The notes under the pieces are model-generated. The model was not told the origin of the DNA and made no database searches. It saw nothing but the letters and a program-made list of their open reading frames with translations. Of a DNA stretch of 64,000 nt, positions 52,170-61,814 are shown one piece after another. The first letter of the stretch is position 1; each line of letters starts with the position of its first letter. Position numbers and translations under genes: made by a program. Source of the stretch: an uncultured Lachnospiraceae bacterium (GTDB lineage Bacteria > Bacillota > Clostridia > Lachnospirales > Lachnospiraceae); contig ONHZ01000005.1 in the NCBI GenBank assembly GCA_900317755.1, positions 1 to 64,000 on the forward strand. Direction: 5' to 3'.

Positions 52170-53477
52170 ATGGATACTTCAAAATATTATTCTGTTCTTG
52201 AAAAAAATCATATGAAGCATCTTGGCCGGGTAATGAAGGTTGTCGGACTTACGATTGAGTCAATCGGTCCGGATGCAAAATTAAATGATCTCTGCAGAAT
52301 CAGCATTGGTGATGGACGTTATGTCATGGCAGAGGTCGTAGGCTTTCGTGATAACAGGCTTCTTCTGATGCCTTATGAAAGTGTAGAAGGCATAAAAATT
52401 GGCTGTATTGTAGAAAATACAGGAGCGCCTCTTATGATTCCTGTCGGACCCGAGCTTCTTGGACACACGGTAAATGGTATAGGCATTCCGACGGACACAG
52501 ATGAGCCGATTGAATTTCATGAATATTATCCGGCCGTTGCAAATCCGCCGGATCCGATGCAGAGGGTCATCATAAAGGATGTGCTGCCGCTTGGCGTCAA
52601 GGCGGTAGATGGCCTCATTACAGTTGGCAAGGGACAGAGAATTGGGATTTTTGCCGGTTCCGGTGTAGGAAAGTCCACGCTTATGGGTATGTTCGCAAGA
52701 AATACGAAGGCGGACATTAATGTTATTGCACTGATTGGCGAACGTGGCCGTGAGGTTCGTGAGTTTGTGGAGCATGACCTTGGTGAAGAAGGCATGAAGC
52801 GCTCTGTGGTTGTCGTTGCAACATCAGATAAGCCTGCACTCATCAGAAATAAAGCAGCAAAGACGGCAACGGCTATTGCTGAATATTTCCGTGACCAGGG
52901 AAAAGATGTGCTTCTGATGATGGATTCACTCACCAGATTTTGTATGGCACAGAGAGAAATCGGACTTGCATCCGGGGAGCCGCCTGTTACCAGAGGATAT
53001 CCGCCATCGATTTATTCTGAGCTCCCCAAGCTTCTTGAACGGGCCGGGAATTCAGATGTCGGTTCTATTACCGGACTTTATACTGTCCTTGTGGATGGTG
53101 ATGATTTTAATGAGCCGATTACGGATACCGCGCGTTCGATTCTCGACGGGCACATCGTATTAAACCGTCGTCTAGCGCAGAGAAATCATTATCCTGCCAT
53201 TGATGTGCTGGCGTCGATTTCGAGGGTAATGAGTGCGATTGCATCAAAGGAGCATAAGAAGGCAGCCGGCAGGCTGAAAAACTGTATGGCGACTTATGCC
53301 GAGGCAGAAGATCTTATCAATATTGGTGCATACAGGCAGGGCTCGAATAAAAACATCGACTTTGCGATATCAAAAAATGATGCGATAAATGATTATCTGC
53401 TCCAGTCAACTGACGAAAGATATACATTTGAAGATGAAGTAAAGATGCTTGAGGATATGTTTCCGGAAGAGGGATGA
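52170..53477 (+). CDS. fliI: Flagellar export ATPase FliI
   Basis: Hexameric F1-like ATPase of the type III export apparatus. 435 residues; Walker A AGSGVGKST near 167-175, ALIGERGREVREF, and Walker B LLMMDSLTRFCMAQREIGLA. No clear Shine-Dalgarno sequence before the ATG. 51 bp after fliH and 6 bp before fliJ. Confidence 0.96.
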   Translation: MDTSKYYSVLEKNHMKHLGRVMKVVGLTIESIGPDAKLNDLCRISIGDGRYVMAEVVGFRDNRLLLMPYESVEGIKIGCIVENTGAPLMIPVGPELLGHTVNGIGIPTDTDEPIEFHEYYPAVANPPDPMQRVIIKDVLPLGVKAVDGLITVGKGQRIGIFAGSGVGKSTLMGMFARNTKADINVIALIGERGREVREFVEHDLGEEGMKRSVVVVATSDKPALIRNKAAKTATAIAEYFRDQGKDVLLMMDSLTRFCMAQREIGLASGEPPVTRGYPPSIYSELPKLLERAGNSDVGSITGLYTVLVDGDDFNEPITDTARSILDGHIVLNRRLAQRNHYPAIDVLASISRVMSAIASKEHKKAAGRLKNCMATYAEAEDLINIGAYRQGSNKNIDFAISKNDAINDYLLQSTDERYTFEDEVKMLEDMFPEEG

Positions 53478-53483
53478 GTATAG

Positions 53484-53924
53484 ATGGCAAAATTTGTCTA
53501 CAGGATGCAGAACATCTTAAACCTCAAAGAAAATCTTGAAAAACAGCAGAAGGCTGCGTTCACTGTGGCAAACAACCGTCTGATGAAGGAGCAGGATAAG
53601 CTTCAGGAATTGATGCTCCGCCAGGCATCCTACGAAAATGAACTTGACAGGCTGCTCAAGGGAAGACTAGACTTAAAAAGAATAGCACATTGCCGGAACT
53701 CGATCGATGCGATGAAATCTCTTGTCAGAGATCAGATGATTGTCGTTCATCAGGCACAGAAAAAAGTTGATGAAGAGCGGAAAAAGCTTGACGAGGTCAT
53801 GAAGGACAGAAAGACCCATGAAAAGCTGAAGGAAAAAGCTTTTGATGAATTTAAAGAAGACCTGAATCATCAGGAAATGAAGGAAATAGACGAGCTCGTA
53901 AGCTTCACACATTCGAAGAATTAA
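53484..53924 (+). CDS. fliJ: Flagellar export chaperone FliJ
   Basis: A 146-residue antiparallel coiled-coil protein that couples FliI to the export gate. It starts FVYRMQNILNLKENLEKQQK and is helical throughout with heptads and a charged end. Identified by position and pattern. Confidence 0.85.
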   Translation: MAKFVYRMQNILNLKENLEKQQKAAFTVANNRLMKEQDKLQELMLRQASYENELDRLLKGRLDLKRIAHCRNSIDAMKSLVRDQMIVVHQAQKKVDEERKKLDEVMKDRKTHEKLKEKAFDEFKEDLNHQEMKEIDELVSFTHSKN

Positions 53925-53952
53925 TATTAGCGGAATACAAAGGACACGCATT

Positions 53953-54756
53953 ATGGCAGATCCAAAGGAAGATAAAAAGAAAAAAGAAAAAGCGGATACT
54001 AAAGCTAAGGGAAAAGAAAAGGCTTCAGAAGATGATGACGAAGATGATGATTCGAAGGGATCAGGTGCCATCATCGCTCTTGTAGCAGTTCTTATTGTAT
54101 TGATCTGGCTTGTTATTTTTGCAATTCTTATAAAGATGGATGTCGGTGGTTTTGGCTCTACTGTCATGTACCCAATCCTTAAAGATGTCCCATATCTAAA
54201 TAAGATTCTTCCTGAACAGGAAAATGTAGTGGCTGCACAGGATGCGCAGTATCAGTATTCTTCCATGGATGAGGCTGTTGATAGGATAAAGGAACTCGAG
54301 GGACAGCTGAAGGAAGCCCAGAGTTCCGCGAGTTCAGCTGCCACCGATCAGGATACTATGCAGCAGTTAGAGCAGGAGCTCCAGCAGTACAAGGATAATG
54401 AAGCTGAGTTTGAGAAGGAAAAGTCCGACTGGTATCAGGACATTGTTTATAATAATAATGCACCGGATGCTTCAGAGTACAAGAAATATTATGAGGAGAT
54501 AGATCCGGCAAATGCCGAGGCTCTATACAAACAGGTTGTTGCACAGGAAGAGAGCAAGGCGGAGATTGACGATTATGTAAAGGCATATTCTTCAATGAAG
54601 CCTGCAGAAGCCGCATCAATTTTTAATACGATGACAGACAATCTTTCACTTGTTGCAAAGATCCTTAAGAATATGGATGCAGAGTCCCGTGGAAATATTT
54701 TAGGACAGATGAATGCAGATACAGCAGCAAAGGTTACGGAGATCATGAATCCATAA
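53953..54756 (+). CDS. YlxF/MotE-like protein with MgtE N-terminal-type domain
   Basis: 267 residues: a Lys/Glu/Asp-rich cytosolic start (about 1-38), one membrane helix at about 40-61 (IIALVAVLIVLIWLVIFAIL), a coiled coil (about 110-150) and a C-terminal MgtE-N-like helical repeat (KAYSSMKPAEAASIFNTM, MDAESRGNILGQMNADTAAK). The same layout and gene position (after fliJ, before fliK) is seen in Bacillus YlxF and in MotE of alphaproteobacteria, which supports the stator. Exact role here unknown. Confidence 0.8.
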   Translation: MADPKEDKKKKEKADTKAKGKEKASEDDDEDDDSKGSGAIIALVAVLIVLIWLVIFAILIKMDVGGFGSTVMYPILKDVPYLNKILPEQENVVAAQDAQYQYSSMDEAVDRIKELEGQLKEAQSSASSAATDQDTMQQLEQELQQYKDNEAEFEKEKSDWYQDIVYNNNAPDASEYKKYYEEIDPANAEALYKQVVAQEESKAEIDDYVKAYSSMKPAEAASIFNTMTDNLSLVAKILKNMDAESRGNILGQMNADTAAKVTEIMNP

Positions 54757-54819
54757 AGGATAGCTGTTCCCATAAGGGCAAATTTTCTCATGTGATAAGA
54801 AAATTATCATATAAATGGG

Positions 54820-54846
54820 TTAAGTAAAGAATAATCCGTCCGATAT
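54820..54846 (+). promoter_or_regulatory. Candidate sigma-D (sigma-28) promoter for fliK
   Basis: TTAA, 15 bp, TCCGATAT, close to the Bacillus sigma-D consensus TAAA-N15-GCCGATAT. It lies in the 169-bp gap before fliK, after an AATTTTCT/AGAAAATT hairpin (54781-54805). Same -10 core, TCCGATATAAA, as the site before flgE. Confidence 0.55.
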
Positions 54847-54925
54847 AAACATTGAAGAAATTCTCTTCCTTATCCATGAGGGGTATGAATTTGCTATGGA
54901 TGGCAGATTTTTATAGGAGTATGCC

Positions 54926-56548
54926 ATGAATAGCAATATCATTACGCCAATTGAAAATAATAATTCTGAGCAATTTTCTGTCAAACCAAAGTCAAATGAC
55001 AATTCAAAGAAAAATGACGGATTTGCCGGTACGCTTTCATTTGCCATCAATTTATCTTCAAATACTGCATCACCGAAAAATACCAGGAATTCAACTGCAG
55101 AACCTGTTTCTGCTTCAATAAATATGAAATCCGGCAGCATAGATTCTGCAAATTCTGTGATCAATCTTAAAACTTCTGTAGCAAAGCTTCAGAATACCGT
55201 TTCTGCAAAAGATTCCCAAAATGCAGACTCATTAGCGATCAAGTCTCAGACTGGTAAGAATAGCATGAATACTTCAAATGCCAGACTTTCTGATGACACA
55301 AAGCAGATTTTACGTGACATCAAGGATGTGTTTAAGGACGCTCTCGGTGTTTCTGATGATGAGCTTAATGATGCCATGTCAAAGCTTGGCATGTCCCTTC
55401 AGGATTTACTGAATCCCGGAAAGCTTGCAAATCTTCTTCTAAATCTTACAGGTAATGCAGACAGTGATATTTCTGTAGTCCTTACAGATTCATCCTTTAA
55501 TGATATATTTTCAAAGCTGAATGAAATAAGCGATGCAATCATGTCGCTTCCGGCAGATCTCACGATCAATATTTCAGATGATGCAAATGGAATCGATATT
55601 TCTGAGATGCTTACGGATGCGTCGGCCACAAATTTAAAAGAATTACAGGAACTCGTAAATAATGGCCAGGATTCAAAGGCTGGAATCGAGAAGATTGCGA
55701 TTGATCTTTCCGGATTCCAGAATGACGCTGATGCTGCATCAGCAAATGGCATTTCGTCTGGTGCGCAGGAAACAAATGAGCCTTCTAATATAATTGATTC
55801 ATCTGAGGCAGTTTCTGAAGCAGTGAGTGATGAAAGTGCATTGAATGCTTTTTCAGATGCAGATGAGAATACGGATGGCTCATCAGATGATTCAGCTTCA
55901 GGAAAGTCAAACGATTCCTTATTTGAAAATACGGTTATTAAACCGGAGACAATCAATACTGCTTCGAATCAGACATCGCAGACTTCGTTTCAGAACGTTG
56001 AGAACCAGGCAGTTACACAGTTTCGGACGCTTTCAAATATTGATGCCGCTGATTTGATCAATCAGATTGTATCCCATGCGAGGACGACGATTTCTGATAC
56101 AGTGAAATCCATGGAGATGGAGCTGAATCCGCAGTCACTCGGAAAGATGATTATGAAGGTTTCTGAGCAGGCGGGTACCGTTTCGGCACATATTACCGTT
56201 CAGAACGAAGATGTGAAGGAAGCCCTTTCAAACCAGATGGCACTTCTTAAGACAAATCTAGAAGCACAGGGCATGAAGGTGGACGAAGTCACTGTTACAG
56301 CAGATTCCCATGCATTCGAAAGGAATCTTGAAGAAGGGCAGGAGACAAATACGAACTTTGCCGAGAACCAGCAGAATCAGAATGGCAGCGCAGAAGAGAA
56401 TGCATACGAAGAAAATAAGAGAAAAGGAGTTGGCTCCCTGAATCTTAATAATATGTCTGGTTCGGATTTACAGAATCTTTCTGAGGAAGAGCTGCTTCAG
56501 GCACAGATCATGAAGGATAATGGCAACCAGCTGAACGTCGAGGCATGA
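54926..56548 (+). CDS. fliK: Flagellar hook-length control protein FliK
   Basis: Molecular ruler and export-switch protein, 540 residues. A long Ser/Asn/Asp/Ala-rich N-terminal region precedes a conserved hook-length domain at about 375-460 (MEMELNPQSLGKMIMKVSEQ, then VQNEDVKEAL). The end is polar. ATG follows ATAGGAGT. Its length varies widely in the family, so identification rests on the C-terminal domain and place. Confidence 0.9.
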   Translation: MNSNIITPIENNNSEQFSVKPKSNDNSKKNDGFAGTLSFAINLSSNTASPKNTRNSTAEPVSASINMKSGSIDSANSVINLKTSVAKLQNTVSAKDSQNADSLAIKSQTGKNSMNTSNARLSDDTKQILRDIKDVFKDALGVSDDELNDAMSKLGMSLQDLLNPGKLANLLLNLTGNADSDISVVLTDSSFNDIFSKLNEISDAIMSLPADLTINISDDANGIDISEMLTDASATNLKELQELVNNGQDSKAGIEKIAIDLSGFQNDADAASANGISSGAQETNEPSNIIDSSEAVSEAVSDESALNAFSDADENTDGSSDDSASGKSNDSLFENTVIKPETINTASNQTSQTSFQNVENQAVTQFRTLSNIDAADLINQIVSHARTTISDTVKSMEMELNPQSLGKMIMKVSEQAGTVSAHITVQNEDVKEALSNQMALLKTNLEAQGMKVDEVTVTADSHAFERNLEEGQETNTNFAENQQNQNGSAEENAYEENKRKGVGSLNLNNMSGSDLQNLSEEELLQAQIMKDNGNQLNVEA

Positions 56549-56626
56549 CAGGCTTAGTACAGCAATTTATTTTAGCATAAGAAAGAATTTGCAATTCATA
56601 TAGCGCAATTCGAAAGGAAAATAATA

Positions 56627-57298
56627 ATGGCAGACAGTGTTTCAAACAATATATCTCTTGGACTCGTGGAGCAGATGCAGGATGGTAAGGTCGTTTCTGA
56701 GAAGAAATCGACTGATAATGTGACGAGCGAGACGGGTTCGACCACAGCCACAAACCAGAGCCAGACAGAGAAGACGAAGCAGATGTTCTTAAAGATTCTT
56801 GTTGCAGAAATGCAGTACCAGGATCCGACGAACCCTACGGACAATACTGAATATGTAAAGGAAATGGCATCCCTTTCACAGGTTGAGTCATTGCAGAACA
56901 TGCAGAGCTCTATCGAAGAGAGCACATCGAATGCTATGGCAGGAAAGTATGTCACAGTCACTGATGATGACGGAAACACTGTTGAGGGCAAGGTCGAATA
57001 TGTCACGACAGTCGACAATGTCAAGAAGGTTTCAATAGACGGAAAGCTTTATGATGCTGACAATATTTCTTCAGTTTATGATGAATCTTATTATGAGGAC
57101 ACACAGATTGCCAGCGCATTTGATGCCTTATTTGCAAAGCTTCCTTCTGAGGCAAATGTGACGGATAGCGACAAGAATCTGATTTCGAATGTCTCAAAGG
57201 TTTACGACAATCTTTCTGACAGCCAGAAGAGCCTTCTTAAATCTGCTAATGTTGAGAATGTGCTGAAGGCTTTGAAGAAGAAAGTTAATCTTACATAA
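56627..57298 (+). CDS. flgD: Flagellar hook assembly scaffold FlgD
   Basis: Hook cap protein, 223 residues. The N-terminal signature QMFLKILVAEMQYQDPTNPT is clear; a central Ig/TUDOR-like region (GKYVTVTDDDGNTVEGKVEY) follows. The C-terminal ~60 residues are helical and not typical. GAAAGGAAAA ribosome site. Confidence 0.92.
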   Translation: MADSVSNNISLGLVEQMQDGKVVSEKKSTDNVTSETGSTTATNQSQTEKTKQMFLKILVAEMQYQDPTNPTDNTEYVKEMASLSQVESLQNMQSSIEESTSNAMAGKYVTVTDDDGNTVEGKVEYVTTVDNVKKVSIDGKLYDADNISSVYDESYYEDTQIASAFDALFAKLPSEANVTDSDKNLISNVSKVYDNLSDSQKSLLKSANVENVLKALKKKVNLT

Positions 57299-57368
57299 GC
57301 AGCATTTATTAGAATTCTGTTAATCAACAAATATTGAATAAACACAGAAATAATTCTTGTGTAAAGTA

Positions 57369-57395
57369 TTATTATTTCTTTCAGATTTCCGATAT
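57369..57395 (+). promoter_or_regulatory. Candidate sigma-D (sigma-28) promoter for flgE
   Basis: TCCGATAT at 57388-57395 with TTAT 15 bp upstream. The -35 is poorer than at fliK, but the 11-nt -10 core is identical. It lies in the 209-bp gap between flgD and flgE; no terminator is visible in this gap. Confidence 0.4.
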
Positions 57396-57507
57396 AAAAT
57401 ACGAATGTAAAATCAAAAAGATCATTCTTCTCATCACAGGGACGTGTCAAAAGAGAATGTACACCACGGACGGCTGAATATTATTTTTATTTGGAGGTAC
57501 CTGCCTT

Positions 57508-59295
57508 ATGATGAGGTCACTTTATTCCGGCGTTGCTGGTCTCAAGACACACCAGACACGTATGGATGTCATTGGTAACAACATTGCAAATGTCAATACC
57601 ACAGCTTTCAAATCTTCTTCCGTAAATTTCGAAGATGTCATGTATCAGAATCTTTCAAATGCATCCGGCGCCACTGCTACGACAGGCGGTGTCAATGCAA
57701 AGCAGATTGGTCTCGGCGTTACGACCGGTGCTACGAAGATTTCCATTACGAACGGCGGCTCTGCACAGTCAACAGGTGATGCACTTGATATCAGGCTTGC
57801 AGATGGCAAAGCCACAAATTTCTTCATCGTAAACAACGGCTCAAAAAATCTTTTTACCCGTTCAGGTTCTTTCTATCTTGATTCAGCAGGAAATCTTGCG
57901 ATGACCACGACTGGTTTCCAGGTTATGGGCTGGCAGACAACCAAGGACAATCAGGGCAATATCACAATTCAGAAGGACATGGTTTCCGCCCTTCACATCA
58001 ACAGCCCAGAAAATCAGACTTCAAATCCTGAGGCTACGACACAGGCACATCTTACAGGTCTTGCTGATAAGACAGATACAAATATGACCTCAGAGGCCGG
58101 AAAGACCTTTACCCTTAATCTTTATGATAATCTTGGCTATTCCTATACAGCAAGGTTTTCAATGAAGGTATATGATGAAGCAGCGGGTACCTTCACAGTA
58201 AAGCTTACAAATATCTACGATGACAACAATACCGATGTTCTTGACCAGTGGGAGAAGCTTTCCACAGACAATACACTTGACAAGATTTTCGGTGATCCGG
58301 ATTCATCCTCAAGGACTTCCTATTCATTAGGTTCTGATTATTCTCTTGTAAATGGCTATCTCTGCTACACTTCAGGTGGAAAGACATATTACTCCACACA
58401 GCCTGTAGCTAACATCACTAACATCACTGCCTCTACGAATGTTGAGTTTCAGCAGGGTACTATGGGAACCAATGGAACAGTTACACCTACAGCAGGTACT
58501 ACAAATGTAAACAAGACAATTTCTGATATTTACGGATATTCAGGAAGCTCATCAAGCGGAAGCGGCGCTATTTCACCTACAGGCAGCACAACTACAACAC
58601 TTTCAATTGATTCTGCTACTGGAAAACTCATAGCAGAGAGCAGCGATACAAATGTCCTTGTAAAGTACAACACAGCTGATGGTACTTTCTCTTATGTCAT
58701 TGACAACAATGATGGAACAGGAATGGCTACAGAAGGTGGAGATACAGCACTCCTCAAGCTTTCTGCTTTGAGAAATCAGGGTGGTGCAGGTACGGATACA
58801 CCTTTCCTTGACGGACTCCGTGACATTACAATGGATTTCTCTGCTACGAAGGATCTTGAGCACAGCGGGAATGCGACAGTTGCAGCAGATGGCGGTACCA
58901 TTGCAAATAATGCCGTTGGCCGAGGCAAGGCACTTGGAAATCTCACCGGACTTTCAATTGCTGAAAACGGCATGATTTACGGCTCATATTCAAACGGCAA
59001 TACGACACTTCTTGGACAGATTGCAGTTGCCCAGTTCTCCAATGCATCCGGTCTTGAGTCCGTCGGAAACAACTGCTATGATACGACATTAAACTCTGGA
59101 GATTTCGATGGCATCGGAACAGACATCACATCAGATGGCGGCAAGATGAAGACCGGCCAGCTTGAGATGTCAAACGTCGATCTCGCCCAGGAATTCACAG
59201 ATATGATCACAACGCAGCGTGGCTTCCAGGCCAACTCCAGAATCATCACGGTTTCTGATACCCTGCTCGAGGAGCTGACGAATCTGAAACGTTAA
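57508..59295 (+). CDS. flgE: Flagellar hook protein FlgE
   Basis: Hook subunit, 595 residues. N-terminal SLYSGVAGLKTHQTRMDVIG and NNIANVNTTAFKSS, and C-terminal VDLAQEFTDMITTQRGFQAN followed by SRIITVSDTLLEEL, are typical. A variable surface-exposed middle with a Ser/Gly-rich stretch (YGYSGSSSSGSGAISPTGS) explains the length. TTGGAGG ribosome site. Followed by a terminator. Confidence 0.96.
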   Translation: MMRSLYSGVAGLKTHQTRMDVIGNNIANVNTTAFKSSSVNFEDVMYQNLSNASGATATTGGVNAKQIGLGVTTGATKISITNGGSAQSTGDALDIRLADGKATNFFIVNNGSKNLFTRSGSFYLDSAGNLAMTTTGFQVMGWQTTKDNQGNITIQKDMVSALHINSPENQTSNPEATTQAHLTGLADKTDTNMTSEAGKTFTLNLYDNLGYSYTARFSMKVYDEAAGTFTVKLTNIYDDNNTDVLDQWEKLSTDNTLDKIFGDPDSSSRTSYSLGSDYSLVNGYLCYTSGGKTYYSTQPVANITNITASTNVEFQQGTMGTNGTVTPTAGTTNVNKTISDIYGYSGSSSSGSGAISPTGSTTTTLSIDSATGKLIAESSDTNVLVKYNTADGTFSYVIDNNDGTGMATEGGDTALLKLSALRNQGGAGTDTPFLDGLRDITMDFSATKDLEHSGNATVAADGGTIANNAVGRGKALGNLTGLSIAENGMIYGSYSNGNTTLLGQIAVAQFSNASGLESVGNNCYDTTLNSGDFDGIGTDITSDGGKMKTGQLEMSNVDLAQEFTDMITTQRGFQANSRIITVSDTLLEELTNLKR

Positions 59296-59320
59296 TTGAA
59301 AAACGATTAATCTCAACATT

Positions 59321-59364
59321 TAGTATTATTTGTCTCATTAGAGCACAAATAATACTATTTTTTT
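59321..59364 (+). terminator. Rho-independent terminator after flgE
   Basis: A 13-bp stem TAGTATTATTTGT with its complement, an 11-nt loop and T7. It separates the hook operon from the mot-switch genes. Confidence 0.92.
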
Positions 59365-59375
59365 CGTTTAAAATG

Positions 59376-59404
59376 TAGACATTATTACCAAAATAATATA
59401 AAAT
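59376..59404 (+). promoter_or_regulatory. Candidate sigma-A promoter for motA
   Basis: TAGACA, 17 bp, TAAAAT, just after the terminator. No sigma-D motif is visible in the gap. Confidence 0.45.
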
Positions 59405-59459
59405 ATCCTGTGATTGTTTTTGGGGAAAGTTTATTTTTCTTTGAAAGGGCGGTAATAGT

Positions 59460-60272
59460 TTGGACGTAGCAACCTTAGGAGGCATGCTTGGCGGCCTCAT
59501 GGTTATTGTATTCGGTGTTATTTCATCTGCCGGCGTAGGTGGCTTTAAGTACTTCATGGATGCACCATCATTTATCATCACGATTGGCGGCTCCATCTGT
59601 TCACTTCTTGCCAGCCGAAAGATTGCAGATGTAAAGACCGGTTTCAAATCTATGAAATATGCTATCAATGAGCCTGCCTGCGGGAATCCGAATGATGTCA
59701 TAAAGCAGATCATCGAGATGTCGAATATTTCAAGAAAAGAAGGACTTCTTGCACTCGAAAGCTATGCTGACAATATTTCAGACGACTTCATGAAGAAGGG
59801 CGTCATGCTGATCGTCGATGGTACTGAAGGCGACCTGGTCCGCTCCATCCTTGAGAGCGATATGTCCGCTATGGACGACAGGCACAAGTCTGTTCAGGGC
59901 TTCTGGGATTACTGGTCCACACAGGGACCTGCCTGGGGAATGATCGGTACACTGATCGGTCTCGTTATCATGCTTCAGAATATGTCAGATGCAGCGTCTA
60001 TCGGACCTGCAATGGCAGTTGCCCTTATTACTACACTGTACGGCTCGGTTCTTGCAAACTGGATCTGTGTTCCTACCTGCGAGAAGCTGAAGGAGAACAA
60101 TTCCATCGAGCTTTCTGTCAGGTCCATCATGGTTGAAGGAATTCTTTCTATCCAGGCTGGTGAGAATCCGCACATCATAGAAGAGAAGCTGAAGACCTTC
60201 ATAGCACCTGCAGACAGACAGTCTGCTGCAGAAGGCGAAGGTGAGGGTGCAGCCGCCGGAGGCAATTCATGA
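59460..60272 (+). CDS. motA: Flagellar motor stator protein MotA
   Basis: Inner-membrane stator subunit, 270 residues, with four membrane helices (about 3-22, 33-50, 150-175, 182-205) and a cytosolic loop with torque-related charged residues. Typical sequence around helices 3-4: GPAWGMIGTLIGLVIMLQNM. The start is TTG with GAAAGGGCGG 7-15 nt upstream (MDVATLGGMLGG). Overlaps motB by 4 nt. Confidence 0.95.
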   Translation: MDVATLGGMLGGLMVIVFGVISSAGVGGFKYFMDAPSFIITIGGSICSLLASRKIADVKTGFKSMKYAINEPACGNPNDVIKQIIEMSNISRKEGLLALESYADNISDDFMKKGVMLIVDGTEGDLVRSILESDMSAMDDRHKSVQGFWDYWSTQGPAWGMIGTLIGLVIMLQNMSDAASIGPAMAVALITTLYGSVLANWICVPTCEKLKENNSIELSVRSIMVEGILSIQAGENPHIIEEKLKTFIAPADRQSAAEGEGEGAAAGGNS

Positions 60273-61225
60273 AAAAGAAACCAGATCCGCCCAAATCTTT
60301 CCCTCTGTGGCAAAGTACATTTTCGGATCTCATGAATCTGCTTCTCTGCTTTTTCGTTTTGCTTTTCTCTATGTCTTCTATTAATGAAGACAAGTACCAG
60401 ATGGTGGTAAATTCCCTGCAGACAGCCTTTACTTCGATCATGGCGACAGGCGGAAATTCCATCGTGGCAGGAAGCATGGTCTCAAGCGGCATTTCCCAGC
60501 TGCCGGATTTTTCGAATTACTTTGGAGATTCTCTTTCAAAGGGTGATGCAAACGGCGAATCAGATACCGGTACAGTTCCTATGACTGATGAGTCTTCGAA
60601 GGATACGAATCCTGATGCGGATTCCACTTCTGATACGACAGAGACTGCAAAAGAGACCGGACAGGACGAATCGAAGAATTCTGAAGGAACGTCTGATGTC
60701 TCGGTTACAGATGCAGAGGAAAAGCTGAACCAGGCATCCTACGAAGAAAGCGAAAAGATGGCTGAGGATATTGAATCTCAGGCACAGCAGTACGGCATTC
60801 AGGATATGGTGCAGGTCGATTACAATGGCGACTTTGTTACGATTACTCTTTCTGGTGCACTTTTGTTTGACAGCGGTTCTGCTGAGCTTAGATCAGAGGC
60901 ACAGCCGCTGATTGAGAAGCTTGCGAAGATACTTGAGAATTACCCTTCGAACCTTATTGATGTCGAAGGACATACGGACAATGTTCCGATCAAGTCATCA
61001 AAGTTTGAATCAAATGATGTACTTTCGATGTACAGGGCTCTTGATGTTGCAAATCTGATCAGGGAAAACAGTGTACTTGATCCTGGACATATTATTTCAA
61101 CCGGCAGGGGAGATTACAATCCTGTAGCGGACAATTCGACACCGGAAGGAAGAGCAAGAAACCGGCGTGTTGAGATAAAGGTATACAATTCCTACAATTC
61201 GGACTCGATACAGAGCACAAACTGA
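60269..61225 (+). CDS. motB: Flagellar motor stator protein MotB
   Basis: Peptidoglycan-anchored stator subunit, 318 residues. One membrane helix holds the proton-path Asp, D20 in TFSDLMNLLLCFFVLLFS. A long Asp/Ser/Thr-rich linker (about 90-150) follows, then an OmpA-like domain (DVEGHTDNVPI, GRARNRRVEIKVYN). Whether it uses H+ or Na+ cannot be told. ATGA overlap with motA. Confidence 0.95.
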   Translation: MKKKPDPPKSFPLWQSTFSDLMNLLLCFFVLLFSMSSINEDKYQMVVNSLQTAFTSIMATGGNSIVAGSMVSSGISQLPDFSNYFGDSLSKGDANGESDTGTVPMTDESSKDTNPDADSTSDTTETAKETGQDESKNSEGTSDVSVTDAEEKLNQASYEESEKMAEDIESQAQQYGIQDMVQVDYNGDFVTITLSGALLFDSGSAELRSEAQPLIEKLAKILENYPSNLIDVEGHTDNVPIKSSKFESNDVLSMYRALDVANLIRENSVLDPGHIISTGRGDYNPVADNSTPEGRARNRRVEIKVYNSYNSDSIQSTN

Positions 61226-61257
61226 GTTTTCGGAATATTTTTACGAAAGGTTTTGTC

Positions 61258-61791
61258 ATGAAGAAATCATTACTGACCGTTGTGAATTTTGCACTGACAC
61301 TTATCAATGTCATTCTTACCGCAGTGATTGTCGTTGCTGTGGTGCCAGAAGTAAAGAATGTAAACACCTTGGTCTCAAAGGTTGCATCTGCGATAGACTT
61401 AGACCTCGAAGCCGGGGCTGCAGACAGTTCGGTAGAACAGGTAGATCTCACAAAGGTTCAGGCATATACCCTTGCTGACCAGATGACCATTAATCTTCAG
61501 CCGGGCAGCGATGGCAAAGAGCATTACGCCGTCATTACTGTTTCTCTGAATGTAAATAAAGACAGTGAAGATTTCAAGACATATTCTGCAGGCCTTACCA
61601 CCGGAGGCGACGGCTCCTATGATGCAAACATCAAGGATGCAGTGATTAAGGTGGTTTCAGGATATACAATAGATGAATTCAGAGGAGATATGAATTCTGT
61701 ACAGGATTCAGTAAAGGCTTCCCTGAACAAGATGTTTGGAAGCGCAGACCTCATCAGCTCTGTCAGCTTCTCAAGTGTTTCATACCAGTGA
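61258..61791 (+). CDS. fliL: Flagellar basal body-associated protein FliL
   Basis: Single-pass membrane protein that supports the stator; 177 residues with a membrane helix at about 8-30 (LTLINVILTAVIVVAVVPEV) and a periplasmic domain with FliL-type pattern (ADQMTINLQPG, HYAVITVSLNVN). Position between motB and fliM supports it. Ribosome site GAAAGG. Confidence 0.88.
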   Translation: MKKSLLTVVNFALTLINVILTAVIVVAVVPEVKNVNTLVSKVASAIDLDLEAGAADSSVEQVDLTKVQAYTLADQMTINLQPGSDGKEHYAVITVSLNVNKDSEDFKTYSAGLTTGGDGSYDANIKDAVIKVVSGYTIDEFRGDMNSVQDSVKASLNKMFGSADLISSVSFSSVSYQ

Positions 61792-61814
61792 ATTTAGCAT
61801 AAAAGAGTGTACTG

